Source: a virus. Taken from it: a DNA stretch of 29,278 nucleotides. Location of the stretch: positions 1 to 29,278 of IMG/VR virus record IMGVR_UViG_3300031951_019456; one strand, given 5' to 3'. A program made the translations under genes and the position numbers. The notes under the pieces are model-generated. The model had not been told where the DNA came from. It saw nothing but the letters and a program-made list of their open reading frames with translations, and searched no databases. Of this stretch, positions 14,841 to 22,718 are shown in pieces (the stretch's first letter is position 1; each line of letters opens with the position of its first letter).

Positions 14841-16022
14841 CTACCCGCCCGCTTGCGATTTTGTATAACGAATTATAAAAACACCAGAACCACCTGAGCC
14901 AGAACTACTGCTTGCAGTTGGAGAAGGCCTTCTAGCACCACCTCCACCTCCTCCACTATTTGCTCTAGCATTACTTCCATTTCCGCTTACAGCACCACTG
15001 CCACCTCCACCAAAACCACCAGCTCCTGCAGGATTTCCAGCGCCGCCACCGCCGCCAGCAAAATAATAAGTTCCGCCTGCGTTTTCTCCAGTATTTGTAA
15101 TACTTCCCCATAGAGAATAGGCTGAAGAACCTACTCCACCATCGCCTCCAGTCGCGCTGTTTACATTTGCACCTGCTGCTCCTTTACCTCCACCACCAGC
15201 GCCTGAAACATAATTGCCAGACTGAGCAGTGCCACCAGCATTTCCTTGACTTGCAACAATAGCGTTTCCAGGTGTTCGACTAGAATAACTTGATTCACTA
15301 GTAAATCTAGAGCCACCACCACCGCTTCCTCCACTATCAGCGGCAGCAGCGTAGCCGCCTGCTTTTCCTCCTGCTTCTGCATTTAGAAAAGTGCTAGGAG
15401 TACTATTATAAGTATTGTTTCCACTCGAGCCTGGAACGCCTCCAGCACCACCGGCACCTATGACTAATGAATAAGATCCACTAGCCCAACTTCTTTGAGA
15501 GTCAAAAATAAGTCCTCCAGCACCTCCACCACCGCCGTCAAATATTGTAGAAGTTGATGAATCGTTTCGACCAGCTCCACCTGAGCCTCCACCAGCAACA
15601 ACTAAAGCATCAGCGACTAGCGTTCCTCCTGAAATCGTTAATGTGCCACTTGCAGTAAACGTGCGGTAATAGTGTGTTGCATCTGAAGTAAGGGTTCCAC
15701 CTGTAACTGTTATAGGCGCTACAGGCGTAACTCCACTTGAAGCAGACGAAGCATTTCCATTTACTCCACCAACGCTTGCTGTTACAGTAAAAGTGTAGCT
15801 TGTTCCATTACTTAGTCCCGTAACTGTTAACGGTGAAGAGTTACCACTTGCGGTGAAGTTTCCAGGGCTAGAAGTTACAGTATAGGTAACGCTTCCACCT
15901 TTGCCAGCGTAACCAGGAGTAAAGCTTACAGTTGCCTGTCCGTTTCCTGCAGATGCAGAAACTCCGGTGGGAACTCCAGGTGCGCGACCGCCTTGACTCG
16001 AGTAGCTACCTAAGATTGGCAT
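14841..16022 (-). CDS. FN3 + glycine-rich adhesin / tail-fibre-like protein
   Basis: The product is 393 residues. It has a divergent header MPILGSYSSQGGRAPG, one FN3 domain (about 16-103, GLSNGTSYTFTVTASVGG), the lead-in (about 105-143, TSDATHYYRTFTASGTL, ADALVVAGGGSGG), a Gly/Ser/Asn body to about 375 and the closing strand GGSGVFIIRYTKSQAGG. Its start is 0 bp after the stop of the 43-residue gene upstream (TAAATG), so it depends on that gene's promoter. It is followed immediately by thioredoxin. The FN3 domain resembles that of the 4377-5534 member (GNGQATVSFTP, YAGKGGSVTY). Confidence 0.8.
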   Translation of the reverse strand: MPILGSYSSQGGRAPGVPTGVSASAGNGQATVSFTPGYAGKGGSVTYTVTSSPGNFTASGNSSPLTVTGLSNGTSYTFTVTASVGGVNGNASSASSGVTPVAPITVTGGTLTSDATHYYRTFTASGTLTISGGTLVADALVVAGGGSGGAGRNDSSTSTIFDGGGGGAGGLIFDSQRSWASGSYSLVIGAGGAGGVPGSSGNNTYNSTPSTFLNAEAGGKAGGYAAAADSGGSGGGGSRFTSESSYSSRTPGNAIVASQGNAGGTAQSGNYVSGAGGGGKGAAGANVNSATGGDGGVGSSAYSLWGSITNTGENAGGTYYFAGGGGGAGNPAGAGGFGGGGSGAVSGNGSNARANSGGGGGGARRPSPTASSSSGSGGSGVFIIRYTKSQAGG

Positions 16023-16154
16023 TTACTTCCTACCTTCTCGTATCACCTGTAAGACCAACTGCAAAGTTCCCACAGCGTTCATATACGCATGCTTTTCAAT
16101 TAGAGGCTTAATCTCAGCCTCTACCTCTCTTGCAATGTCCTCGCGCGATTCCAT
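16023..16154 (-). CDS. Small helical protein, 43 aa
   Basis: The product starts MESREDIAREVEAEIKPLIE and ends LQLVLQVIREGRK, a charged amphipathic helix-rich sequence. Its TAA is directly followed by the ATG of the adhesin at 16022, so it may be a leader or chaperone-like partner of that protein. It has a TAGAAT box close to the ATG. No family recognised. The clean frame, promoter placement and zero-base coupling support it being real. Confidence 0.6.
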   Translation of the reverse strand: MESREDIAREVEAEIKPLIEKHAYMNAVGTLQLVLQVIREGRK

Positions 16155-16159
16155 GCCTA

Positions 16160-16188
16160 ATTCTATCCTACGTTACCTGCGGTGATAG
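16160..16188 (-). promoter_or_regulatory. Promoter with CTATCACCGCAGGTA element
   Basis: On the minus strand CTATCA (16188-16183) and TAGAAT (16165-16160) are 17 nt apart, an ideal -35/-10 spacing. The upstream element continues CCGCAGGTA and recurs at the promoter of the gene starting at 23575 with the same 17-nt spacing. The -10 box ends 6 nt before the ATG at 16154, so the transcript would be leaderless or nearly so. Confidence 0.55.
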
Positions 16189-16195
16189 TTTGCAG

Positions 16196-17077
16196 CTAGA
16201 ACGTGATGCTTCCGCTTGATGTCCATTTATAGTACTTATAACCACCCGTGGTGTATAAAGTTGGAGACCCTGTAAAAGAAGTGGCACTAGCAAAAGCGTC
16301 AGAGTAACGAATAATAACTATTCCAGAACCACCACTGTTTATGATTGCTGATGGCGGTCTAGGTGCTGAAGGATGTCCACCTCCGCCACCACCTGTGTTT
16401 GCAGTACCTGGTTGCCCTCGTGTATCATTTCCTGTGACGTACTCTCCACCATTTCCTCCACCGCCTAGTCCTCCAGTTCCCGGATTTCCTAATTCAGCAT
16501 AATTAGTAGACCCTCCACCGCCACCAGCGTAGTATCCACTTGCACCTGATGAAGTCGCTGATGCCCAAGTAGAATACGCGTTAGTTCCATTGCCTCCGTT
16601 ACCGCCAGTCAAACCACTGTCACTACTTCCGACAGCGCCTGCTCCACCGCCACCTGCTCCCATAAGTGAAGAGGCCACACTTCCACCATTACTACCTTGA
16701 CCAGCAGTTCCTGCGCCACCAGTCCCAGAAGAATCATTTCCGCCGCCACCACCAGAACCACCAGATGCTCCTGCTGTGTTACCACTTCCTACTGCTCCTC
16801 CACGTCCACCGCCTGTAGAAGTAATTGAAGAAAATACAGAGTTATTTCCTGAAGTTCCAACACCGTCGGATGTGGCTGCTGTCCCTCCTGCACCTATGGT
16901 TATAGTATAAGAGACTCCAGAAGAAACACTTAATGTACCATTCCTCAGTCCGCCAGCGCCTCCGCCACCGCCTCTTCCAGCACCTCCAGCGCCACCTCCA
17001 GCGACAACTAAATACTCGACAGAAGTAGGAGCAACTATAGTATATCCAGACGAGATAGTTCCAAGGATTCTTGCCAT
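16196..17077 (-). CDS. Glycine-rich adhesin-like protein, permuted order
   Basis: The product is 293 residues. Header MARILGTISSGYTI is followed directly by SVEYLVVAGGGAGG (about 19-32) and the Gly-rich body. The closing strand GGSGIVIIRYSDAF falls near 240, and the lead-in-like strands (YTTGGYKYYKWTSSGSITF) come last, at about 275-293. In most relatives that lead-in precedes the Gly-rich body, so the domain is circularly permuted. No FN3 domain. It has its own promoter, divergent from the secreted protein gene at 17147. A virion adhesin role is inferred from the family. Confidence 0.78.
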   Translation of the reverse strand: MARILGTISSGYTIVAPTSVEYLVVAGGGAGGAGRGGGGGAGGLRNGTLSVSSGVSYTITIGAGGTAATSDGVGTSGNNSVFSSITSTGGGRGGAVGSGNTAGASGGSGGGGGNDSSGTGGAGTAGQGSNGGSVASSLMGAGGGGAGAVGSSDSGLTGGNGGNGTNAYSTWASATSSGASGYYAGGGGGSTNYAELGNPGTGGLGGGGNGGEYVTGNDTRGQPGTANTGGGGGGHPSAPRPPSAIINSGGSGIVIIRYSDAFASATSFTGSPTLYTTGGYKYYKWTSSGSITF

Positions 17078-17079
17078 AG

Positions 17080-17097
17080 TAAGGCAATTGTATCTTA
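17080..17097 (-). promoter_or_regulatory. Near-leaderless promoter of adhesin at 17077
   Basis: The 14-nt box GTAAGATACAATTG (17097-17084, minus strand) contains TACAAT as the -10. The predicted +1 is 3 nt before the ATG (ACTATG). The same box occurs before the adhesins starting at 19867 (one change) and 24746 (identical). Confidence 0.6.
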
Positions 17098-17134
17098 CCT
17101 ACCCATATTTTACTTTCCTCCTCTTACCCTTTAC

Positions 17135-17146
17135 TATTATGCCACA
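17135..17146 (+). promoter_or_regulatory. Leaderless promoter of secreted protein at 17147
   Basis: TATTAT (17135-17140) ends exactly 7 nt before the ATG at 17147. An alternative ATG at 17168 has AAAGGAAG upstream, so two starts in the same frame are possible. Confidence 0.55.
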
Positions 17147-18265
17147 ATGACGAAAGGAAGAACAACAATGTCCCGTAACTCCAAGGCGCTCGTAACCATA
17201 CTGGCGCTCGCACTTTCAAGCCCAGCCCCCGCACAGGCGTGGTGGTCAATAGGTCTTCACTCCCGTGAAAGACTCGTACATGACGGCGAGTTAAATGTCA
17301 ACGCAAACTCGTATTTCAATGTCTCTGTAGACGAGCTCACCAAGGCCCACGAAATTGGTAAAAAGGTCGCGGTGATTAACTCAGGTGGTGTAATTGACAA
17401 GATCGTAACCGTCACCGAGACTACAGACTTATCAAATGTATTTGCAACAGCAACTCTTCCAGACTCTGGTGGAGTTGCATACACCGACGACAACGGTGTG
17501 ATTCGTCTTGACGCAATTAACCAAGGCGACATTGTTACTGTTGAAACTAGCGAAGGCACAAAGACAATCAATGGTGACCTTGATCTTACAAATCAACCTG
17601 TTGTTCCAAATCCCAACCCTGAACCTACAGGTACTCCAGTTGCCGACGAGAATGCGTCAACAATAACTGCGCTTACAGTTTCAAGCAACAACTCAACGTC
17701 TATTACTGTAACTCCACCAGCTGCTGAGGAAAACACAAGCGTCTCCGTAACTGTAATTACGGACGGACGCTCTCATACCTCGGTAGGAACTGATAATGCA
17801 GGAACTCCCGTTACCATAACGGACGTTCCCGCTAACTCAAACGTAACGGTGCAAACCACGATTACCGATAACACAACAGGTCAATCAACGACTGTTCAAA
17901 ATCCGGTTGTCACGACACCTGCTGCACCTGAGCCAGTAACTCCTCCAACACCAGCTCGTGACGAGGCAGTTGATAAGGCAACCATTACTCAGCCTACGGT
18001 TACCTCTCAGCAGGAGGGATCAAATGGACATCGCTCTGCAAACATCTCTGTCCCAGAGATTCCTAACTTTGACGGGTCAAAGACTAGCGTTCAGCTTATT
18101 ATTCGTGATAAGACAGGCGCAACTACCGCGATGGGTCTTGGCGGAGAGGGTGGAATTGTAACAGTTGACTGGCTATCTCCAACTGAGTCCTATGACATAC
18201 AGGTTGTGATTCGCGACCTTGGGACAGGTAGCGAAACCTCTATAGCAGGTAACCGCCTGCCATAG
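17147..18265 (+). CDS. Secreted FN3-like beta-domain protein
   Basis: The product is 372 residues from the first ATG; an in-frame ATG at 17168 would remove seven residues. A signal peptide follows (SKALVTILALALSSPAPAQA, then WWSIGLHS), with cleavage near residue 31. The mature part has a beta-rich N-terminal region (about 32-165), a Pro-rich linker, an FN3-like domain (about 175-255, SITVTPPAAEENTSVSVTV), a second Pro linker and a C-terminal beta domain ending in SPTESYDIQVVIRDL. It is probably exported and associated with the wall or surface. Divergent from an adhesin gene and followed by a strong terminator. No specific family recognised. Confidence 0.75.
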   Translation: MTKGRTTMSRNSKALVTILALALSSPAPAQAWWSIGLHSRERLVHDGELNVNANSYFNVSVDELTKAHEIGKKVAVINSGGVIDKIVTVTETTDLSNVFATATLPDSGGVAYTDDNGVIRLDAINQGDIVTVETSEGTKTINGDLDLTNQPVVPNPNPEPTGTPVADENASTITALTVSSNNSTSITVTPPAAEENTSVSVTVITDGRSHTSVGTDNAGTPVTITDVPANSNVTVQTTITDNTTGQSTTVQNPVVTTPAAPEPVTPPTPARDEAVDKATITQPTVTSQQEGSNGHRSANISVPEIPNFDGSKTSVQLIIRDKTGATTAMGLGGEGGIVTVDWLSPTESYDIQVVIRDLGTGSETSIAGNRLP

Positions 18266-18279
18266 AAATCCACAAAAAG

Positions 18280-18316
18280 AAAGACCGCGCTGCCTTTCGC
18301 GCGGTCTTTTCTTTTG
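18280..18316. terminator. Bidirectional intrinsic terminator
   Basis: A perfect 11-bp stem (18280-18290 with 18299-18309) encloses an 8-nt loop, with T-rich tails on both strands. It sits between the convergent genes ending at 18265 (+) and 18323 (-) and should stop transcription from both sides. Confidence 0.9.
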
Positions 18317-18322
18317 TTACTT

Positions 18323-19867
18323 TTAAGCAGCGTACCTAATGATTACAATACCGCTTCCGCCTGAAGATCCACTTCTTCCACTTTCAACATATTCTCCACC
18401 ACCGCCACCGCCAGTATTTGCTGTTCCATTTTCTGGATCTAACTGACCAGAAATTGCTCGGCCTCCACGACCTCCACCTCCAGCGCCTCCTGTGTTTCCT
18501 GTGCCAGTTCCATTGCCACCATTACCACCGCCACCTCCGCCGCCGTACGTTCCAAAGCCTGACACAGTTGTTCCGTTTCCACCAGCGTTGGCGTTGTCTC
18601 CAAAATTAGCACCGCTTGCGCCACTGCCTCCACCAGGACTTCCTCCAGAACCTCCAGCGCCAGTCTGAAAACTTCCGTTACCCATTCCTCCACCAGAACC
18701 GGGGTTTGAAGTAGCAATAGTAGCAATTGAACTTATTGATCCACTAGTTCCACTTTGTCCAGTGCCAGACGTTCCACCAGCGCCTACGGTAATTGTATAA
18801 TTTTGTGTCGAAAAATTAGATGTTGTTGATGAGACAGCACCACCGCCACCACCGCCTGCACCAGCAGCATAGCTAAAATCATTTCCGTATCCGCCACCAC
18901 CACCTCCGCCACCGACAACTACATACGTAGCATTGTTTATAGCTGTAGTTGGAGTAAAAGTATCAGATGAAGTAAAAGTATGAGTAAAGTTAGTTCCATC
19001 AAAAGTAATAGTTCCACCTGTTGCCTTAGGCATACCAGTGTAAAAAATTCCAGACGAGTTAAATGTGTGAATCGTGTATCCACCTGAAGATGTAACAGTT
19101 CCTCCATAGGCTTGTTGATCGCCAAGATAGCGAGCAATAACTACACCTGAGCCACCATTTGCTCCATTTACAGCAGAGTAATCACCGCCACCCCCACCTC
19201 CACCGCCGCGATTAGTCACACCTGCTGTCGGCGAAGTGGGGGGAGCATCTGGTCCAAAACCACCATTACCACCAATACTTGAACCGCCAGTTCCGCCAGT
19301 GCTTCCACTGCCGCGGGAACCTCCACCACCGCCACCTGCGTAAGTAACAGAAGAGCCAGAGATGCTTGATGCTGAACCAGCACCACCATTACCGCCTACG
19401 CCGTCACTTCCGTTGCCGCCAACCGCGCCTGCGCCACCACCACCTCCACCTCCATTAGAGTTTGATGTGCTAGTGCCGCCATTGTTTCCTTGACCAGCAA
19501 TTCCAGTACCCGCGCTTCCGCCATAATCGGGACGCAATCCACCGCCTGAGCCACCATTGGCTCCGTTGTATTCATTTATTCCACCGCCACCTCCACCACC
19601 AGTCGAGGTAATTGTAGAAAAAACAGAACTTCCACCATTGCCTCCGCGACCTGCAGTTGTATTACCAGTGCCACCACCGCCAACTGTGATTGTTAATGCG
19701 CTACCTTTTTCACAAGATAACGAACCTGTGCGCATGCCACCAGCACCACCGCCACCGCCCATGTTGTATCCGCCACCACCGCCACCAGCTACAACTAAGT
19801 AATCAACATTTAGCGATAAACGTGCTTGTGCTCCGTGTGATGATGCAGTTCCAAGTAAGCGAGCCAT
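18323..19867 (-). CDS. Double glycine-rich adhesin-like protein
   Basis: The start is set at the ATG at 19867 because the family header MARLLGTASSHGAQ begins there and a promoter box lies just upstream; the frame stays open upstream without family features. The product is 514 residues. The first Gly-rich unit begins at once (VDYLVVAGGGGGG, about 21-33) and closes with GGSGVVIARY near 250. Lead-in strands follow (GGYTIHTFNSSG; then GGTITFDGTNFTHTFTSSDTF). A second unit (ATYVVVGGGGGGGG, about 315 on) closes with GGSGIVIIRYAA. It looks like a permuted unit fused to a standard one. It converges on the bidirectional terminator. Confidence 0.78.
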   Translation of the reverse strand: MARLLGTASSHGAQARLSLNVDYLVVAGGGGGGYNMGGGGGAGGMRTGSLSCEKGSALTITVGGGGTGNTTAGRGGNGGSSVFSTITSTGGGGGGGINEYNGANGGSGGGLRPDYGGSAGTGIAGQGNNGGTSTSNSNGGGGGGGAGAVGGNGSDGVGGNGGAGSASSISGSSVTYAGGGGGGSRGSGSTGGTGGSSIGGNGGFGPDAPPTSPTAGVTNRGGGGGGGGDYSAVNGANGGSGVVIARYLGDQQAYGGTVTSSGGYTIHTFNSSGIFYTGMPKATGGTITFDGTNFTHTFTSSDTFTPTTAINNATYVVVGGGGGGGGYGNDFSYAAGAGGGGGGAVSSTTSNFSTQNYTITVGAGGTSGTGQSGTSGSISSIATIATSNPGSGGGMGNGSFQTGAGGSGGSPGGGSGASGANFGDNANAGGNGTTVSGFGTYGGGGGGGNGGNGTGTGNTGGAGGGGRGGRAISGQLDPENGTANTGGGGGGEYVESGRSGSSGGSGIVIIRYAA

Positions 19868-19869
19868 AG

Positions 19870-19909
19870 TGGGATAATTGTATCTTACAAGATAGTGTAT
19901 GATTAAAGC
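19870..19909. promoter_or_regulatory. Divergent leaderless promoters
   Basis: On the minus strand GTAAGATACAATTA carries TACAAT (19882-19877), giving an ACT-ATG start for the adhesin at 19867. On the plus strand TATGAT (19898-19903) ends exactly 7 nt before the ATG at 19910. The two start codons are only 42 bp apart. Confidence 0.6.
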
Positions 19910-20107
19910 ATGCTCACCATCGACGACCTGTGCACGATACTTCACGTTGACTGCTATGGACCATGGCACGGCGAAGGCAGTCACATGTACATGGAGTTTG
20001 AGACCCACCATAAAAACCAACATATGCTTATGGCCAAGCGCCTTTACCTTGCCATCAACCACGGTATCGAAAAGATTACCGACAACTACCTCTTTAACGA
20101 GGACTAA
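19910..20107 (+). CDS. Hypothetical protein, 65 aa
   Basis: The product begins MLTIDDLCTILHVDCYGPW and is rich in His and Met (GEGSHMYMEFETHHKNQHML). C8, C15 and several His could bind a metal, but no known motif is formed. The start is fixed by the leaderless -10 box. It precedes the lipoprotein gene by 48 bp and may be transcribed with it. No family recognised. Confidence 0.6.
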   Translation: MLTIDDLCTILHVDCYGPWHGEGSHMYMEFETHHKNQHMLMAKRLYLAINHGIEKITDNYLFNED

Positions 20108-20155
20108 GTAAGAATAATCCATTTTTGATAGTATCTCCTTGACCCAAGGAGACCT

Positions 20156-20380
20156 ATGAAAAAGATCTTATCCCCACTTGCGGTGATAGTTTTAACCCTA
20201 ACACTTTCAGCCTGCAACTTTCAAGGTAGCTTTCGCTATCCATGCCAGGACCCGACCAATTGGGAAAAGGACGAGTGTAAGCCTCCGATTTGCACCGTCA
20301 ATGGCGCATGCCCTGAGGATCTTGTTGGAGATGTCGCTAATCAGGATAACCCAGCGGGCGATACTATTGAACAGCCATAA
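20156..20380 (+). CDS. Small phage lipoprotein
   Basis: The product is 74 residues. An N-terminal lipoprotein signal ends in the lipobox LSAC with C20 as the lipidated residue. The mature part has four further Cys (C30, C41, C46, C52) in a compact FRYPCQDP...DECKPPICTVNGACPEDL region, likely two disulfides. From memory, small lipoproteins of T4-like cyanophages carry a similar PCQDP...CKPPIC pattern; this was not checked. AAGGAG lies 5 bases before the ATG. Anchored on the outer face of the membrane, it could act in superinfection exclusion or lysis. Confidence 0.75.
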   Translation: MKKILSPLAVIVLTLTLSACNFQGSFRYPCQDPTNWEKDECKPPICTVNGACPEDLVGDVANQDNPAGDTIEQP

Positions 20381-20395
20381 TGTGAGAGGAACACA

Positions 20396-20836
20396 GTGAC
20401 CAAGCAACGATACTCATCAGCTGAGTTGGACGCGCGACTTAAGTTTGTCCTAGGAACAATCCTAGGTCTTATTCTTCTTTTTACAGCTTTAGGAATTCTC
20501 TACGCGCTCATCTTTGTGACCCAACCTGTTAACGCACAGTCTGAAAATGACAAGATGTTCTTTAACGTCTTAGGATCTATCGCAACGTTTATCACCGGAA
20601 CTCTCGCGGGTATCCTAATTGGATCAAAGGGCGGAGATGCTCCAAAATCTGTATTCGACGAGGAAGCAAACATTCCATTTGTTATGGACGACGCTGCTCC
20701 TGCTGCTGCAGCAACTGCAGATGAGGCCAAGGCAGCAGCTGAAGCTACGCCCGCTGCAGAGCCAGTAGTTGAAGGCAAGCCAAACTCACAGATGCCAGAT
20801 GAGCAACCAATTGATGAAGACTGGGATAAGGACTAG
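20396..20836 (+). CDS. Two-helix membrane protein with acidic tail (holin-like candidate)
   Basis: The product is 146 residues. Membrane segments at about 17-41 (FVLGTILGLILLFTALGILY) and 55-76 (FFNVLGSIATFITGTLAGIL) flank a short polar loop. A long Ala/Glu/Asp/Pro-rich acidic tail follows (about 80-146). The GTG start is preceded by GAGAGGA. It lies in the run of genes leading to the CHAP lysin, which makes a holin or spanin-like lysis role reasonable but unproven. The 15-bp spacing after the lipoprotein suggests one operon. Confidence 0.65.
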   Translation: MTKQRYSSAELDARLKFVLGTILGLILLFTALGILYALIFVTQPVNAQSENDKMFFNVLGSIATFITGTLAGILIGSKGGDAPKSVFDEEANIPFVMDDAAPAAAATADEAKAAAEATPAAEPVVEGKPNSQMPDEQPIDEDWDKD

Positions 20837-20838
20837 TC

Positions 20839-20898
20839 ATGTGCGCAACGTGCGGATGTCGTAAGAAGCCAAAACCAAAACCATCGAAAGGTAGATAA
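20839..20898 (+). CDS. Cys-rich micropeptide, 19 aa
   Basis: MCATCGCRKK followed by a Lys/Pro repeat (PKPKPSKGR). The ATG lies 2 bp after the previous stop, and its TAA overlaps the next ATG (TAATG), so it sits exactly in the operon's translational chain. The C-x2-C-x-C cluster could bind a metal. Very short genes of this kind are usually missed. It could also be only a spacer that keeps ribosomes coupled. Confidence 0.45.
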   Translation: MCATCGCRKKPKPKPSKGR

Positions 20899-21584
20899 TG
20901 GCTGACAAAAACGGAGACGGAATTGTTTATCATCGCTCGGACTGTAGTCTTGGCAATGTAAGATGGTATGGAGCAGGTGGTGACTGGCCTGGTTCAACAT
21001 GTGATTCATGGGGACTTAATGATAAAGCACTACAGTACATCCATGACCACCCTGAAATAAACCATAGGGCTGAAGATATTTGGGCTATGGAGTGGAACGA
21101 TGTAGTTATGCCAGTACTTAAAGAAGGTTATGAGAAAGTAGAAGCAGGCGTAATTGAAGCGTATAACTGGGTGGATGCAAACGCTTGCAACCTAGCAGTA
21201 ACCGCAGCAATCTCCGCAGGAGTTGTTGCCCTATTTACACCAGCGCAACCTGAAGGTGCTGCAACATCAACCACTTTATCTCTTATGGCACAACCAGTTC
21301 TTTGGGCCACAGACAAAGCACTAAAGGTAGCTGTAGTAGCGGGAATGAGCACAGTCATAAAAGATGCATTTTTACTCATACCAGAGGTTGCAAACAGCAT
21401 TGACGAGACTTTGCTATACAACATAATTTCAAATTGTTTGGCTGTAAGCCTAGATTCAGCAGCATTATGGGCAACACCAGCAGGTGTTGGTATCGCAATT
21501 GCAGCAGCGTTTGCACCTGTTATCGCAGACTTAATATGCACAAAAACTTGCCCTGAAGGATTTACCAAAGCTTTTGGTGCGTAA
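20898..21584 (+). CDS. Hypothetical hydrophobic protein, 228 aa
   Basis: The product has a polar N-terminal region (MADKNGDGIVYHRSDCSLGN, then a Trp-rich WYGAGGDWPGSTC) followed by long Ala/Val-rich hydrophobic stretches: about 97-115 (CNLAVTAAISAGVVALF), 125-160 and 178-215 (ISNCLAVSLDSAALWATPAG), ending in LICTKTCPEGFTKAFGA. It may insert in or cross a membrane. It sits directly upstream of the lysin and is coupled to the micropeptide before it. A lysis, virion-internal or injected-protein role is possible; no family was recognised. Confidence 0.65.
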   Translation: MADKNGDGIVYHRSDCSLGNVRWYGAGGDWPGSTCDSWGLNDKALQYIHDHPEINHRAEDIWAMEWNDVVMPVLKEGYEKVEAGVIEAYNWVDANACNLAVTAAISAGVVALFTPAQPEGAATSTTLSLMAQPVLWATDKALKVAVVAGMSTVIKDAFLLIPEVANSIDETLLYNIISNCLAVSLDSAALWATPAGVGIAIAAAFAPVIADLICTKTCPEGFTKAFGA

Positions 21585-21595
21585 AGGAGAATACA

Positions 21596-22174
21596 ATGGC
21601 AGAGCAAGGAACAGCAGCTCGTTTAATCGAGATTGCAAAGGAAGAGATCGGCACTGTTGAAGGTCCTAAGGACAATGAAACAAAGTACGGTGCTTTCACA
21701 AAAGCAAACTTCCAACCTTGGTGCGGATCGTTTGTCATGTGGTGCGCAGACCAGGCTGGCGTAAAGGTACCAAATACCGTTTACACTCCAGGTGGAGCTG
21801 CTGCATTTAAGAAAGCTGGTCGCTGGTATGATGCGCAGATCTGTGATCCAGAGCCTGGCGACATCGCATACTTTGACTTTCCAGGCGACGGCGTCGAGCG
21901 TATTAGCCACGTCGGAATTGTCATCAAGGACAACGAGGACGGAACCGTTTGGTGCATTGAGGGCAATACCTCTGGCGACCCAAAGAAGAGTCAGCGTAAT
22001 GGCGGAGAAGTTGTAAAGAAGCTACGTGCCTACAAAAAGAACAAGGCAAACGTTCAAATCTCGATCGTTGGCTTTGGTCGTCCTAAGTTTAAGGGCGCAG
22101 GTAAGGCAGACGCTCCTCAGGCAGCAGCTCCTGAAAAGAAAACCTGTCACGCCTGCGGTCAAGAAATTAAGTAA
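21596..22174 (+). CDS. CHAP-type endolysin / cell-wall amidase
   Basis: The product is 192 residues. A CHAP (NlpC/P60-like) cysteine peptidase domain covers about 8-160: catalytic C43 in PWCGSFVMWC, H105 in RISHVGIVI, and the polar site IEGN (121-124). PGDIAYFDF (87-95) is also typical. A linker rich in Ala and Pro leads to a small C-terminal Cys pair (CHACGQEIK). Such enzymes cut peptidoglycan peptides or amide bonds to release phage or open the wall at entry. No signal peptide, so export needs a holin. AAAGGAG precedes the ATG. It overlaps the nuclease gene by TAATG. Confidence 0.9.
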   Translation: MAEQGTAARLIEIAKEEIGTVEGPKDNETKYGAFTKANFQPWCGSFVMWCADQAGVKVPNTVYTPGGAAAFKKAGRWYDAQICDPEPGDIAYFDFPGDGVERISHVGIVIKDNEDGTVWCIEGNTSGDPKKSQRNGGEVVKKLRAYKKNKANVQISIVGFGRPKFKGAGKADAPQAAAPEKKTCHACGQEIK

Positions 22175-22581
22175 TGTACACATATAGAGTTCGCAAGGTG
22201 CACAAGGTAGTTGACGGAGACACAATCGACGTTGACATTGATCTCGGATTTAACGTCTCGTACTACCAGCGTGTGCGCCTTGCGGGTATTGATACCCCTG
22301 AGTCTCGTACGACTAACAAGTACGAAAAGGAACTTGGTCTAGAGGTAAAGAAGAAACTTGGTGAATTACTTGCCAACGCAAAGGACGTAGTAATTCGTAC
22401 CGAAAAGCCTGATTCCACTGAGAAGTATGGTCGTATTCTTGGCTGGCTATACATTGATGGCGCAGAGAAGTCAGTCAACGAGGCGCTTATTGCTTCAGGC
22501 TACGCCTGGGAGTACATGGGTGATACTAAGATAAAGGACTTTGATCTTCTTAAGAAGCGTCGCGAAAAGGCAGCTAAGTAA
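22174..22581 (+). CDS. Thermonuclease (staphylococcal nuclease-like)
   Basis: The product is 135 residues. The family motifs are all visible: VDGDT (13-17, calcium ligands), RLAGIDTPE (35-43, with R35, D40 and E43) and YGR (85-87, R87). R35, D40, E43 and R87 correspond to the catalytic set of staphylococcal nuclease. No signal peptide, so it acts in the cytoplasm or is packaged. It would hydrolyse DNA or RNA to 3'-phosphates with Ca2+, perhaps degrading host DNA to feed the ribonucleotide pool. Start overlaps the lysin stop by TAATG, and its own stop overlaps the next start. Confidence 0.93.
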   Translation: MYTYRVRKVHKVVDGDTIDVDIDLGFNVSYYQRVRLAGIDTPESRTTNKYEKELGLEVKKKLGELLANAKDVVIRTEKPDSTEKYGRILGWLYIDGAEKSVNEALIASGYAWEYMGDTKIKDFDLLKKRREKAAK

Positions 22582-22718
22582 TGGCCGCTACTCTTAAGTC
22601 TCATCGCAAGCGTCCATTTAACAGGACTCAAATTAAGAACGGCAAGATTGTGCGTCTAAACAAGAACGGAACTGTTCGCGCTGTATTAGATGACTATAAG
22701 GTCAAACACAAGAAGTAA
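22581..22718 (+). CDS. Small basic protein, 45 aa
   Basis: MAATLKSHRKRPFNRTQIKN, then KIVRLNKNGTVRAVLDDYKV and KHKK: highly basic with a central beta hairpin, suggesting nucleic-acid binding. Start and nuclease stop overlap (TAATG). The stop directly abuts the convergent cupin stop at 22719, so there is no intergenic terminator. Confidence 0.6.
   Translation: MAATLKSHRKRPFNRTQIKNGKIVRLNKNGTVRAVLDDYKVKHKK

Noticed and set aside
19868-20122. N-terminal extension of the adhesin at 18323-19867
   Set aside because: The frame is open to 20122, but the family header and a conserved promoter box place the start at 19867, and the extension overlaps the plus-strand gene at 19910.
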